From GWE2-40-63 sp050179685 (GTDB lineage Bacteria; Bacteroidota; Bacteroidia; Bacteroidales; SZUA-534): a DNA stretch of 64,000 nucleotides. Each line of letters opens with the position of its first letter. Position 1 is the stretch's first letter. Below the pieces are notes generated by a model. That model was not told where the DNA came from and did no database searches. It saw only the letters and a list, made by a program, of their open reading frames with translations. Below are positions 42,505 through 52,395 of the stretch, one piece after another. The stretch covers positions 1 to 64,000 of the forward strand of contig JBFXEW010000002.1 in NCBI GenBank assembly GCA_050179685.1, read 5' to 3'. Both the position numbers and the translations under genes were made by a program.

Positions 42505-44403
42505 ATGAAAAAAACCAGCCTGTTTCTTCTGCTTTTTATTGCTTTTTTAACGGCAATTGGAAAAGATGAAAAATACCCCGTTTCAGAAATTCCCGAATCG
42601 CTAAAAAGCCATGCCGATGCCATTATTCGCTCGCATTCGGTTGAAAAGGAAATAACATCGGATGCCCGGGTGGCTACCCGGGAAACTCTGGTAGTTACCA
42701 TATTTAACAAGAGTGCCCAAAAACTGGGCTATTTCTCTGAGATTTACGATAAACAAAGCAGTGTTTCTGATTATTCCGTAAAACTTTATAATAGCAATGG
42801 ATTCCAAATCTACAAATCGAAAAAAAGCGATTTTACCGATGTAAAGGCCTACGATGGCATGACCCTTTTCGACGAAAACCGCAGAATTTATTTAAACAAA
42901 TTCTCAAATACTTATCCTTATACGGTCGAAATATCGTTTAAACGCATCGACAAACACACCCTGCACATCACACCCTGGTTTCCGGTAAGCGGATATAATC
43001 TGGCTGTTCAGCAATCGAGTTATACCATTACCAGTTCGGCAAACAACAACATCCGCTACAAGGAATATAACCTAAAAAATACGGTGACCGAAACCATCCA
43101 AAAAGATAAAACAAGCTACCATTGGGAACTTACCGGCTTTAATGCCATAAAATGGGAACCCTTTATGCCCTATTACGAAGATGTTTTTCCCCTGGTGCGC
43201 ATAGCAACTACAACTTTTGACTACGATGGCTACAGCGGAGACATGAGTACCTGGGAATCGTTTGGTTTATGGACGTATGGTTTGTTACATGGCCGGGATA
43301 TTATTACCTCAAAAACCCGGGATCACTTGCTTGAATTAACCCAGGATGCCAGCAGCGATTTGGAAAAAATACGCATTGTTTACAAATACCTGCAGGACAA
43401 TACCCGCTATGTAAATATTGCTGAAGGAATTGGAGGCTGGCAACCCATTGAGGCTGCCAAAGTAGATGAAACCCGCTACGGCGATTGTAAAGCCTTGTCG
43501 AATTACACCAAAGCCATGCTGAAAGAAGTTGGCATTGAAGCCTTATACACGCGTATTATGTCGCAGGAAGTTTATAAGGATTTGAATCTTGATTTTCCAA
43601 GCCAGCAGTTCAATCATATTATACTTTGTGTCCCAAACAAAGGCGATACCGTGTGGTTGGAATGCACCAGCCAGAAAAATCCTTTTGGTTTTTTGGGTTC
43701 CTCAACCCAAAACCGCCATTGCCTTTTAGTAACCGAACAAGGAGGCAAGATTGCCAAAACTCCCGAATATGGTCAGGAAACCAACACCCAATTTAGCAAT
43801 TTCCAGTGTTTGGTCGATGAGGTTGGGAATTTCTCAGTAAACAATACAACCCACTTTAAAGGTTTACAGTTCGAAAACATTGCACGCTATTTTTACCTGA
43901 GTCCCAAAGAACAAAGCGAAGCGCTTTACAAAATGATTGATCTTCCCAAACTTTCCATCGCTGGTTTTCATTTCAACCATACCAACGAACCCATTCCTGA
44001 AGCCACTATGGAACTCAGTTTCAAAGTAGAAAATCTGGGAACCAAAAACAGCAACCGTCTGTTCATCCCGGTCAATAGTTTTAACAGCAGCACTTACATT
44101 CCCGAAATAAATAAAAACCGCACGTATCCTATTGTTATAAAAAGTACCGGATACGATGCTGATACCGTAGTTTTCGATCTACCCAAAAGCTATTCCGTGG
44201 AATACCTTCCCGAACCAGTAGTAATTGATTCGCCTTTTGGCTATTACCAATCATCGACAAAAGTTGAAGACAATAAAGCCACATACATCAGGGAGTACAA
44301 ATGGAATAAAGGAACATTTCCGGCTGCGGATTATGAAAAGCTACGCGATTTTTATAAAGCAATAGCAGCAGCCGATAAAGCAAAAATGGTATTAATAAAA
44401 TAA
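42505..44403 (+). CDS. Secreted DUF3857 protein with intact transglutaminase-like triad (2)
   Basis: 632 residues with a signal peptide (LLLFIAFLTAIGK). DUF3857 domain (about 50-240), then a transglutaminase core with Cys C328 in ETRYGDCKALSNYTKAML, His in QQFNHIILCV and Asp/Glu in WLECTSQ, then a C-terminal beta domain. Unlike its two neighbours it keeps the catalytic Cys, so it could be a protease or crosslinking-type enzyme. Exported; target unknown. Middle gene of the trio; the third gene begins 18 bp on. Confidence 0.83.
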   Translation: MKKTSLFLLLFIAFLTAIGKDEKYPVSEIPESLKSHADAIIRSHSVEKEITSDARVATRETLVVTIFNKSAQKLGYFSEIYDKQSSVSDYSVKLYNSNGFQIYKSKKSDFTDVKAYDGMTLFDENRRIYLNKFSNTYPYTVEISFKRIDKHTLHITPWFPVSGYNLAVQQSSYTITSSANNNIRYKEYNLKNTVTETIQKDKTSYHWELTGFNAIKWEPFMPYYEDVFPLVRIATTTFDYDGYSGDMSTWESFGLWTYGLLHGRDIITSKTRDHLLELTQDASSDLEKIRIVYKYLQDNTRYVNIAEGIGGWQPIEAAKVDETRYGDCKALSNYTKAMLKEVGIEALYTRIMSQEVYKDLNLDFPSQQFNHIILCVPNKGDTVWLECTSQKNPFGFLGSSTQNRHCLLVTEQGGKIAKTPEYGQETNTQFSNFQCLVDEVGNFSVNNTTHFKGLQFENIARYFYLSPKEQSEALYKMIDLPKLSIAGFHFNHTNEPIPEATMELSFKVENLGTKNSNRLFIPVNSFNSSTYIPEINKNRTYPIVIKSTGYDADTVVFDLPKSYSVEYLPEPVVIDSPFGYYQSSTKVEDNKATYIREYKWNKGTFPAADYEKLRDFYKAIAAADKAKMVLIK

Positions 44404-44421
44404 AAAATTCGTTTTAACATC

Positions 44422-46407
44422 ATGACAAAAACTTTAGGTATTACCCTTTTGGTATTGACAAGCAGCCTGCTCTTATCTGCTCAGAATATTTCTTTTAGTT
44501 ATGGAGAAATAGGCGATTTTGAAAAAGAGTACCAAACCGTTCCTTACGATACCGGGGCTTCGGCAGTCGTCTTCTTTAAAACCACCGAAATAAACTACAA
44601 AACAACCAATGATAACGGGTACCACCAATTGATAACAAAAAAATACCGGGCTAAAATCCTAAAACCTGAAGGCATTTATTATTCCGATCGTTTTAAGTTT
44701 CGCTATCACGAAGATGATGAATTTGCCGAACTCAAATTCCGGACAGCCAACTATGAGGACAATAACTGGGTAATTCATGAACATGAAGACAGTGATTTCA
44801 AAGAAATAAAACTCAACGATACCCGACGTGAAAAGGTTATTGCCCTAAAAAATGTCAAAGAAGGCACTATAATTGAATATTCCGTTACTTACCATTCCAA
44901 AAGTCATTATTACATCGACGATTTTTATTTTCAGGAAGAAGCACCGGTATTGCATGCCGGAATTAATGCCCAAATACCTTCGTTTTACTATTTCAGAACA
45001 TTTTTCCAGAATTGCGACACGGTTGATGTGGCTACAACCAATGAATACAAACAGTACCTCGATTTAAGATACCTGGGTGCCATCGATTTGGCAGGTAACA
45101 TAACTACAGTAAAAGGACTTCATTACAATTTTATTAAAAAAAATGTAGAAGCCTATACCCCTTATCGCTTTGTTACCAGCAACGACGATTACCGGCAAAA
45201 AGTTATTTTTCAGCTTACGGCAACTCATTACCCCAGCCGCGAAATTGAACACATTATGACCACCTGGGACGATTTGAATACCAAAATTCGTGAAAACGAT
45301 TTTATTTTCGAAAAGCTTAAATCCAACCGCTTCCTGAAAAAGAACCTGGAAACCTTAGCTTTGGATTCGCTTTCGCAAATCGAAAAAATTGAACGCATTT
45401 ATAACTTTACCAAAAAAAATATTCAATGGAAAGGCACCTACAGGGTAAATTCAACCAAAGAGTTCAAAGACTTTCTTACCAACAATGAATTCGGAAGCAC
45501 GGGTGATATCAACCTTACGCTAATGGGTCTGCTAAATAATGCAGGTATTAAAGCTTATCCGGTGTTTGTAAGTACCCGATGGAACGGAAAACCTTATAAA
45601 GAATACCCTACCTTCGATTTGTTTAATACGGTAATTGCTTACGTTGAAACGGAATCGGGTCCTATGTTGCTCGACGCCCACGATAAAGACATACCCAAAC
45701 ATGTACTACCGGCTGAAAACCTAAACTACGAAGGTTACCTGGTTACCTCAGATACGGCTTATTGGATACCGATAAAAGACCATGTGGCCGATCTTACCCA
45801 GGGAATGGTAAAATACAAATTCAGTACTGATTTGTCGATACTTGAAGCCGAAAGCCAATTTGCCTTTTATGGCCAGGCTGCTGTTGACTGGAACGCTCCG
45901 ATAGCGGAAAAAAGTCTGGAATTCTACAAAAATAAAATAGCCGGCTTACCTCAAAAGCCCACAGTTGAAGTAACAAACGCAAATACCAACAAGCTAAATC
46001 CCCTGGAACTGGAAGCTCAGTTTTATTTGGAAGTTCAAAAAGGCGGAGACTTTCTTTACCTGAATCCCAATCTGTTTGAACTCGTTGATGCATCCTTACT
46101 GAACATAAGAGGACGAAAAACTCCCATTGAATTTAATTATCCTGAAAACTTCAACCTGTTGTATCAGATTGAAATACCTGAAGGTTATAAACTTACTGAA
46201 TTACCCACACCGCTTAGAATTAGCCTGCCCAACAACCAGGGTCTTTTCTTTTTTACCTGTGCACAAAATGGAAATCTAATCAGCCTGAGTTATCGCTTAA
46301 ACCGCCAGCAGGATATTTTTTTACCAGATGCTTTTGAGGCCTTACAACAGTTTATATCGGTGGTAAACGAAAAGCAAAACCTAAGTTTAATTCTGAAGAA
46401 AATATAA
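44422..46407 (+). CDS. Secreted DUF3857 protein with inactive-looking transglutaminase domain (3)
   Basis: 661 residues; signal peptide ends LLLSAQ. Same layout as the first paralogue and closer to it than to the middle one. The transglutaminase core has STGDINLTLMGLLNNAGI, with I363 in place of the catalytic Cys. Its stop codon directly abuts the stop of the convergent DUF58 gene with no spacer. Function unknown; an accessory subunit of the active paralogue is one possibility. Confidence 0.82.
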   Translation: MTKTLGITLLVLTSSLLLSAQNISFSYGEIGDFEKEYQTVPYDTGASAVVFFKTTEINYKTTNDNGYHQLITKKYRAKILKPEGIYYSDRFKFRYHEDDEFAELKFRTANYEDNNWVIHEHEDSDFKEIKLNDTRREKVIALKNVKEGTIIEYSVTYHSKSHYYIDDFYFQEEAPVLHAGINAQIPSFYYFRTFFQNCDTVDVATTNEYKQYLDLRYLGAIDLAGNITTVKGLHYNFIKKNVEAYTPYRFVTSNDDYRQKVIFQLTATHYPSREIEHIMTTWDDLNTKIRENDFIFEKLKSNRFLKKNLETLALDSLSQIEKIERIYNFTKKNIQWKGTYRVNSTKEFKDFLTNNEFGSTGDINLTLMGLLNNAGIKAYPVFVSTRWNGKPYKEYPTFDLFNTVIAYVETESGPMLLDAHDKDIPKHVLPAENLNYEGYLVTSDTAYWIPIKDHVADLTQGMVKYKFSTDLSILEAESQFAFYGQAAVDWNAPIAEKSLEFYKNKIAGLPQKPTVEVTNANTNKLNPLELEAQFYLEVQKGGDFLYLNPNLFELVDASLLNIRGRKTPIEFNYPENFNLLYQIEIPEGYKLTELPTPLRISLPNNQGLFFFTCAQNGNLISLSYRLNRQQDIFLPDAFEALQQFISVVNEKQNLSLILKKI

Positions 46408-47328
46408 TTAATAGAGTGAGGCCCGCTTAGCCAAAAAAGGAATCAGAACGGTTCTAAAATCATCGTTAACATCGGTTTCGGCTAAATCAACGCGGTATTG
46501 ACCGCATTTGAGCCGGAGCTGACTCATAAACGATTCCTGTCTTTTCCGGTATTCATTCCGCACTTCATTGGGATTCAATTTAAGGGTCTGTCCGGTTTCC
46601 ATGTCCACAAATTTCATGGGCCGGTTACTATAATTCAATTGTTGCTCCAAAACCTTGTCGCTGACCTGAAAAATAACTACTTCGTGCTTATTGTAGCGCA
46701 GATGCTCAATGGCTGCAAAAAGTTTTTCAGGGTTCTCGCCAAACATATCGGTAAATAAAATTACCAGCGAGCGTTTGTGTATTTTCTCTGCAATCAGGTG
46801 CAGCGACTCTGCCAATTGGGTTGTTTGATTAAAATAGGCTTTGTCGCGGTTTAACAGCTTGTTTAACTCAGCATACAAGAGTTTACTGTGCGAATCGCTA
46901 AGCTTAACATCCGAGGTGAATTCAATAGCGTCGGAAAACAGGGTCAGGCCAACGGCATCGCGCTGGCGGCGCAACATATGAATAATTGCAGCAGCCGAAT
47001 ACACCGAGAAACTCAGTTTATTAACAGCCCGTGAAGTTTCATAAGGGAAAAGCATAGACGACGAGGTGTCAATTAAAACCATGCAGCGCAGGTTGGTCTC
47101 CTCTTCGTACCGTTTTACAAATAATTTCTCGGTACGGGCATACAGTTTCCAATCCATGTGCCGGGTCGATTCACCACTATTGTACAAACGGTGCTCGGCA
47201 AACTCAACCGAGAATCCATGATAGGGACTACGGTGCATGCCGGTAATAAAACCCTCAACAACCTGGCGTGAGACCCATTCCAGGTGATCGAAAGCTTCAA
47301 AACTAAATACTTCTTGCAGATTTTTCAT
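46408..47328 (-). CDS. DUF58 / von Willebrand A-like protein
   Basis: 306 residues. N-terminal DUF58 signature YNSGESTRHMDWKLYARTEKL and the vWA-like segment RCMVLIDTSSSMLFP with a DxSxS metal site. No membrane helix. DUF58 proteins usually partner MoxR AAA+ ATPases in chaperone-like or Bat-type complexes; no MoxR gene is within the window. Immediately downstream of trxA on the same strand, separated by a terminator. Confidence 0.88.
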   Translation of the reverse strand: MKNLQEVFSFEAFDHLEWVSRQVVEGFITGMHRSPYHGFSVEFAEHRLYNSGESTRHMDWKLYARTEKLFVKRYEEETNLRCMVLIDTSSSMLFPYETSRAVNKLSFSVYSAAAIIHMLRRQRDAVGLTLFSDAIEFTSDVKLSDSHSKLLYAELNKLLNRDKAYFNQTTQLAESLHLIAEKIHKRSLVILFTDMFGENPEKLFAAIEHLRYNKHEVVIFQVSDKVLEQQLNYSNRPMKFVDMETGQTLKLNPNEVRNEYRKRQESFMSQLRLKCGQYRVDLAETDVNDDFRTVLIPFLAKRASLY

Positions 47329-47342
47329 TCCGGCATAAAAAT

Positions 47343-47380
47343 AAAAAATCCGGTAATTGAATGTACCTCAATTACCGGAT
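47343..47380 (-). terminator. Terminator of trxA
   Basis: ATCCGGTAATTGA (47348-47360) pairs perfectly with TCAATTACCGGAT (47368-47380). On the minus strand Ts follow (complement of 47343-47348). A 3' T run on the plus strand also exists, but no plus gene ends here. Confidence 0.85.
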
Positions 47381-47401
47381 AAAGTTTTTTAGGTGCAGTT
47401 A

Positions 47402-47719
47402 TTAAAAAAGTTTGTTCAACTTTTCAACCAGAGCAGCTTTGGCCACAACGCCCACTTGTTTATCGGCTACTTCGCCATTCTTAAAGAATAATAAAGTGGG
47501 TATGTTTCTGATTCCGTATTTCATGGCGGTGTTCGAATTGTTATCCACATCAAGTTTTACCATTTTTGCTTTACCCTCGAGTTCCACCGAAAGTTCGTCA
47601 ACAATGGGTGCTATCATCTTGCATGGTCCACACCATTCAGCCCAGAAATCAACCATTACGGGTACATCCGATTTTAATACTACTTCTTCAAAATCTGCAT
47701 CAGTTACATGAATTGCCAT
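47402..47719 (-). CDS. trxA: Thioredoxin
   Basis: 105 residues with the WCGPC active site (C30 and C33) in DFWAEWCGPCKM, the buried Asp at 24, and cis-Pro in GIRNIPTLLFFKNG. Cytoplasmic dithiol reductase and electron donor, for example to the methionine sulfoxide reductase encoded at 38553-39017. No signal peptide. Own promoter (47762-47769) and terminator. Confidence 0.96.
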   Translation of the reverse strand: MAIHVTDADFEEVVLKSDVPVMVDFWAEWCGPCKMIAPIVDELSVELEGKAKMVKLDVDNNSNTAMKYGIRNIPTLLFFKNGEVADKQVGVVAKAALVEKLNKLF

Positions 47720-47761
47720 TTTTATTCTATTTTAAGTTGTTTTAATTTTTCGTATTAGATA

Positions 47762-47769
47762 CAAATATA
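47762..47769 (-). promoter_or_regulatory. -7 element of trxA
   Basis: Reads TATATTTG on the minus strand, a full TAnnTTTG match, 42 bp before the ATG. No matching -33. Confidence 0.45.
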
Positions 47770-47830
47770 AAGGAATAAATGTTTGTATTATTAGTAAATA
47801 AGTTTTTCTGTTGTTGATTTAATTAACAAG

Positions 47831-50800
47831 TTATTCCAATTTGTATTCGAATACCGGATGTTTTTCGAGGTATTCGATAAAAGAATTCGAAACTTCGACT
47901 TTATGAGTCCGCGAAAACATCTGAATCCATATTTTCTCCTTTTCGTCGAAGATAAGAAACTTAAGCAGGGTGTTTCCCTTGTTGCTTTCTACCACATCGG
48001 ACAGTTCTTTCATTAAATGCTCAGAAAGCCCCTGCACAGGGAATTTAATGGCCAGACTTTTTAACAGGCTCTCTTTAATATCGCCCAGCATTTGAATAGA
48101 CGACACTTTAAACTCCAGCTCTTTTCCTCCGTTGTTTCCCCAGCCCCGCTCCTGTGCTTTTCCTTTTATAAACAGCGAATAACCTTTGGTACAATAATTC
48201 TTGTACTCCATATAATCTTTACCAAAAAAGGTAAACTGAAAACTCCCGCTATAATCCTCAAGGGTAAAACCACCAAAAGGTTTGCCGGTTTTGGTAGTTG
48301 CCGAACGTACATCGGTTACAATACCACCCACCGACAATTCTTTACCTTCAATCTTTTGCAAATCGGTCAGGTCGTCGAGGGAACCATTGCAAAAGTTCGT
48401 CATCTCAATTTTATAACTATCGAGCGGATGCGCACTTAAATAGATGCCAACCAATTCCTTTTCGCGGTTTAACTGTTCCAGGTTTCCCCAGGGTTCTGCC
48501 GCGGGAACCGCAGGTTTGCTAATCTCAACCTGATCGGTAATGGCTCCGAACAGGGTGTTTTGATTGTTCGACACATCGTTCTTATACAGGTTACCATATT
48601 TTAACAGGCTTTCGATAAAAGTTTCGCCCGACTCGTTGGTTTCAAAAAACTGACTCCGGAATTGCACTTCTTTAAAACTATCGAAACCACCGGCCTGTGC
48701 CAGTGCTTCAAAAGTTTTTCGGTTTACCGAACGTAAATCGATGCGTTCCACAAAATCATAAATGTCTTTATAAGGCCCGTTTTTATCACGCTCAGCAATA
48801 ATGTTTTCAACTGCACCCTCGCCCACATTTTTTATAGCAGCCATTCCAAAACGCACGTCTCCGTTTTTATCGACCGTAAACTTTTTATAACTCAGATTCA
48901 CGTCGGGACCAAAAACTTTAAGCCCCATGCGACGGCATTCTTCCATTAACTTGGTAACCTCAGTAATGTTCGAGAGGTTACGGCTTAAGTTGGCAGCCAT
49001 AAACTCAGCCGGAAAATGAGCTTTTAAATAACCTGTTTGGTAAGCCACATAAGCATAACAAACCGAATGCGATTTATTGAAAGCGTAACTGGCAAAGGCT
49101 TCCCAGTCTTTCCATATTTTATCGATTACTTCTTCGGCTGGCTTATTTTTCACTCCGGCCACAAACTCCGGATTGGCTTTACAACCATCGGTAAATTTGT
49201 TTTTGAGCTTTTCCATCAGCTCCATTATCTTTTTTCCCATGGCTTTACGCAAGGTGTCGGAGTCGCCTCGGGTAAAACCACCCAAAGCCCGCGACTGTAA
49301 CATCACCTGCTCCTGATACACGGTAATTCCGTAGGTATCTTTAAGATAAGGCTCCATTAGGGGATGGTCGTAAACCACAGGCTCCTGACCATGTTTCCGG
49401 GCGATAAACGATGGAATGTAATCCATTGGTCCCGGACGGTAGAGTGCATTCATGGCTACCAAATCCTCAAAACGGTCGGGTTTTAGTCCACGCAGGTATT
49501 TTTTCATACCGGGACTTTCAAACTGGAATATGGCTGTGGTTTCGCCGTTACTGAAAAGCTGGTAGGTTTTTTCGTCTTCGAATGAGATGCCATCGATATC
49601 AATCTTAACCCCTTTCGATAGTTTGATGTTCTCCAGCGTTTCCTTAATAATGGACAAGGTTTTAAGTCCTAAAAAGTCCATTTTTAACAAACCGATGGCT
49701 TCAACAAAGCGGCCGTCGTATTGGGTAGTGAGCAGCTTTTCACCTTTGGTGGGCATCACCGGCAGGTGTTCATCAAGCGGGTCGCGCCCAATTAAAATAC
49801 CACAGGCATGCACCCCGGTCTGCCTTACTGAACCTTCGAGCTTTTCGGCATTCAACAGCGTGCGTTGTATTAATGGGTTGGCCGATTTCTTTTCTTCAAC
49901 CAGTTCGTGGCTTTCTTTATAGGCTTTGGCGAAGTTCATTTTCGGAGCTTCAGGAACCATTTTAGCCAGCCGGTTGGCTTCTTCGAGCGGAAGTTTTATA
50001 ACCCGGGCCACATCTTTAATCGACGATTTGGTAGCCATAGTTCCAAAGGTACAAATATGAGCTACTTTGTCGGCACCGTATTTATCAGTTACCCAATCGA
50101 GAACCATCTGGCGGCCGTCGTCGTCAAAATCGATGTCCACATCGGGCATGGACACCCGGTCGGGATTCAGGAAACGTTCAAAAAGCAAATCGTACTTAAT
50201 GGGATCCACATTGGTAATTCCCACGCAATACGAAACGGCAGCTCCGGCAGCTGAACCCCGTCCGGGACCAACAAGAACTTCCATTTCGCGTGCGGCATTA
50301 ATAAAATCCTGCACAATAAGGAAGTAACCCGGAAAACCCATTGTTTTTATGGTGTCGAGTTCAAAATCGATACGCTCTTTTACATCATCTTTAAAATTTT
50401 CGCCATAACGCTTTTCAGCGCCCAGGTAGGTTAAGTGCTTTAAGTAGTCTGATTCAAACTTAATCTGAAGCACTTTATCGTATCCTCCAATACGGTCGAA
50501 AGCTTTTTGCCCGAATTCTTCAATCAGGTCGTCGGCGGTATATTTTGTTTCATAATCACTCAAAAGGCCAAACGATTCGGGAATAGTAAACTTGGGCATG
50601 ATGGGATCGGCATCGAGCTCAAAGAATTCTACTTTATCGGCAATCTCCAGGGTATTTTCGAGCGCTTCGGGCACATCGGCAAAAATCCGGTTCATCTCAG
50701 CAGTGGTTTTAAACCACTCCTGCCGCGTATAGCGCATCCGGGTGTTGTCGTCGTAGTCGCGTCCGGTACTTAAACAAACCAGCAAATCGTGGGCTTCGGC

Positions 50801-52213
50801 ATCTTCTTCCTCGGCAAAATGCACATCGTTGGTGGCAACTACTTTAACCTGAAGTTTTTTCGACAATTCGAGCAAAACCTTGTTGACCTTCACCTGATTT
50901 TCCCAAATATCTTTTCGTAAGATGGGATCGATGTTCTGATGGCGCATCAGTTCCAGGTAATAATCGTCACCAAAAGTCTTTTTAAACCAAAGAATGGTTT
51001 CTTCGGCCTTGTCGAAGTCTCCATTCATAATGTGCTGCGCTACTTCACCGCCCAAACAGGCCGAAGTGGCAACAAGACCCTCATGATATTTTTCAATCAG
51101 TACTTTATCGATGCGGGGCTTGTAATAAAATCCCTGGTTATGCGAGATGGAAGTTAACTTTATAAGATTCTTATAGCCCGTGCGGTTTTTTGCCAGTAAA
51201 ATCAGGTGTTCGCCCGAACCATCAATCTTATGATCGTCTTTACGCAAATGCCCGCGAACTGCCACATAAGCTTCGAGGCCAATAATGGGTTTAACCCCGG
51301 CCTTTTTACACGACACATGAAATTCCTTTGCCCCGAACATTCCGCCGTGATCGGTAAGTGCTACAGCTGTCATTCCATCGGCCTTGGCTTTGTTGGCAAT
51401 TTGCGCGGTTGTTGCGGCCCCATCGAGAATGGAATACTGCGAATGAACATGCAGGTGTACAAAAGGAACCCGTCCACTGGTGCGGGCTGCTGCGGCCAGT
51501 TTTTTCTCTTCGTCCGCCACCGAAATATCGTGAAATTCGTTGGTTTTAAACGATTCAAACTGTATTCCGGCTGGTTTTATTTCCGAAGGATTTGCTTTAA
51601 TAAAGGCCTGAATCTCGGCATCGGTCATTTTTAGTACCTGGGGCGAGATACCTCCCACCCTTACCAGTTCGAGAAAACAACGGGTGGTAGCTTCCACATC
51701 GGCTGCGGCATTGTGGGCTTCTTCGAAAGGTACGCCAAACAATTTAGTGTGCAGTTCAGTTAAAGTAGGCCATTTGGGACGGCCATTTTTCATGATGGCG
51801 CAAAACTCGGTACTTTCTTCTTTGGTACAAAGCTGCGGTGCTTTGGTCATAACTTCAGGCATCCCACATCTTAAAAGCTCCGAACCTACAATATTGATGT
51901 CGAATTCAATGTTATGACCGATAATGAATTTGGCTTTTTTAACATCAGCAATAAAGTCGTTTAATGCATCAACCAAAGGAATTCCCAGTTTATGGGCAAT
52001 TTCGTTTGTGATACCATGCACTTTTACCACATCGTCGGGAATGGAATAACCCTCGGGTTTTATTACATGATTCTTGGCAAAAAGGAATTTCCCCTGCAAA
52101 TCGTGACACTGCCAGGCCAATTGAACCATACGCGGCCAGTTATCAAAATCGGTAAGGGGTGCTTTCCATTTTTTTGGCAAGCCGGTGGTTTCGGTATCAA
52201 AAACTAAAAACAT
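47831..52213 (-). CDS. dnaE: DNA polymerase III alpha subunit with N-terminal proofreading exonuclease
   Basis: 1460 residues from the ATG at 52213; the 14 upstream residues of the longer frame are not family-like. Residues 1 to about 200 are a DEDDh exonuclease of the DnaQ type: VFDTETTG (D6, E8), IIGHNIEFD, and HNAAADV. A PHP domain follows from about 256 (FVHLHVHSQYSILDG, ALTDHGGMFG). The C-family polymerase core has GRGSAAGAAVSY and the catalytic aspartates in PDVDIDFDDDGR (near 690), then tandem HhH and an OB-fold near 1270-1370. The replicative polymerase thus carries its own 3'-5' editing domain at the N-terminus, unlike E. coli (separate DnaQ) and unlike PolC (exonuclease inserted in PHP). 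Confidence 0.95.
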   Translation of the reverse strand: MFLVFDTETTGLPKKWKAPLTDFDNWPRMVQLAWQCHDLQGKFLFAKNHVIKPEGYSIPDDVVKVHGITNEIAHKLGIPLVDALNDFIADVKKAKFIIGHNIEFDINIVGSELLRCGMPEVMTKAPQLCTKEESTEFCAIMKNGRPKWPTLTELHTKLFGVPFEEAHNAAADVEATTRCFLELVRVGGISPQVLKMTDAEIQAFIKANPSEIKPAGIQFESFKTNEFHDISVADEEKKLAAAARTSGRVPFVHLHVHSQYSILDGAATTAQIANKAKADGMTAVALTDHGGMFGAKEFHVSCKKAGVKPIIGLEAYVAVRGHLRKDDHKIDGSGEHLILLAKNRTGYKNLIKLTSISHNQGFYYKPRIDKVLIEKYHEGLVATSACLGGEVAQHIMNGDFDKAEETILWFKKTFGDDYYLELMRHQNIDPILRKDIWENQVKVNKVLLELSKKLQVKVVATNDVHFAEEEDAEAHDLLVCLSTGRDYDDNTRMRYTRQEWFKTTAEMNRIFADVPEALENTLEIADKVEFFELDADPIMPKFTIPESFGLLSDYETKYTADDLIEEFGQKAFDRIGGYDKVLQIKFESDYLKHLTYLGAEKRYGENFKDDVKERIDFELDTIKTMGFPGYFLIVQDFINAAREMEVLVGPGRGSAAGAAVSYCVGITNVDPIKYDLLFERFLNPDRVSMPDVDIDFDDDGRQMVLDWVTDKYGADKVAHICTFGTMATKSSIKDVARVIKLPLEEANRLAKMVPEAPKMNFAKAYKESHELVEEKKSANPLIQRTLLNAEKLEGSVRQTGVHACGILIGRDPLDEHLPVMPTKGEKLLTTQYDGRFVEAIGLLKMDFLGLKTLSIIKETLENIKLSKGVKIDIDGISFEDEKTYQLFSNGETTAIFQFESPGMKKYLRGLKPDRFEDLVAMNALYRPGPMDYIPSFIARKHGQEPVVYDHPLMEPYLKDTYGITVYQEQVMLQSRALGGFTRGDSDTLRKAMGKKIMELMEKLKNKFTDGCKANPEFVAGVKNKPAEEVIDKIWKDWEAFASYAFNKSHSVCYAYVAYQTGYLKAHFPAEFMAANLSRNLSNITEVTKLMEECRRMGLKVFGPDVNLSYKKFTVDKNGDVRFGMAAIKNVGEGAVENIIAERDKNGPYKDIYDFVERIDLRSVNRKTFEALAQAGGFDSFKEVQFRSQFFETNESGETFIESLLKYGNLYKNDVSNNQNTLFGAITDQVEISKPAVPAAEPWGNLEQLNREKELVGIYLSAHPLDSYKIEMTNFCNGSLDDLTDLQKIEGKELSVGGIVTDVRSATTKTGKPFGGFTLEDYSGSFQFTFFGKDYMEYKNYCTKGYSLFIKGKAQERGWGNNGGKELEFKVSSIQMLGDIKESLLKSLAIKFPVQGLSEHLMKELSDVVESNKGNTLLKFLIFDEKEKIWIQMFSRTHKVEVSNSFIEYLEKHPVFEYKLE

Positions 52214-52337
52214 GTATGTAAGACTTTTATGTGTTCGAATCAGGACTTCTGACAACCGGAATCAGCTATCGGAAATGAAGGGTAAAATTAGGGTATTTGT
52301 TGCGAAAAATCAGGGAATGTTAATAAGTTTGGATAAG

Positions 52338-52378
52338 AAAAAAAGGCTTGCTGCCCTAAACGACAACAAGCCTTTTTA
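52338..52378 (-). terminator. Terminator of the outer-membrane protein gene
   Basis: AAAAAGGCTTGCTG (52341-52354) and CAACAAGCCTTTTT (52365-52378) pair with one mismatch. On the minus strand Us follow. It lies between the OMP stop and the dnaE start. Confidence 0.8.
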
Positions 52379-52395
52379 TTAAGGAAATTTATGTT

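Noticed and set aside
49907..50327. Plus-strand frames of 86-115 codons opposite dnaE
   Set aside because: They lie antisense to strongly conserved polymerase motifs and have no recognisable family; typical shadow frames.
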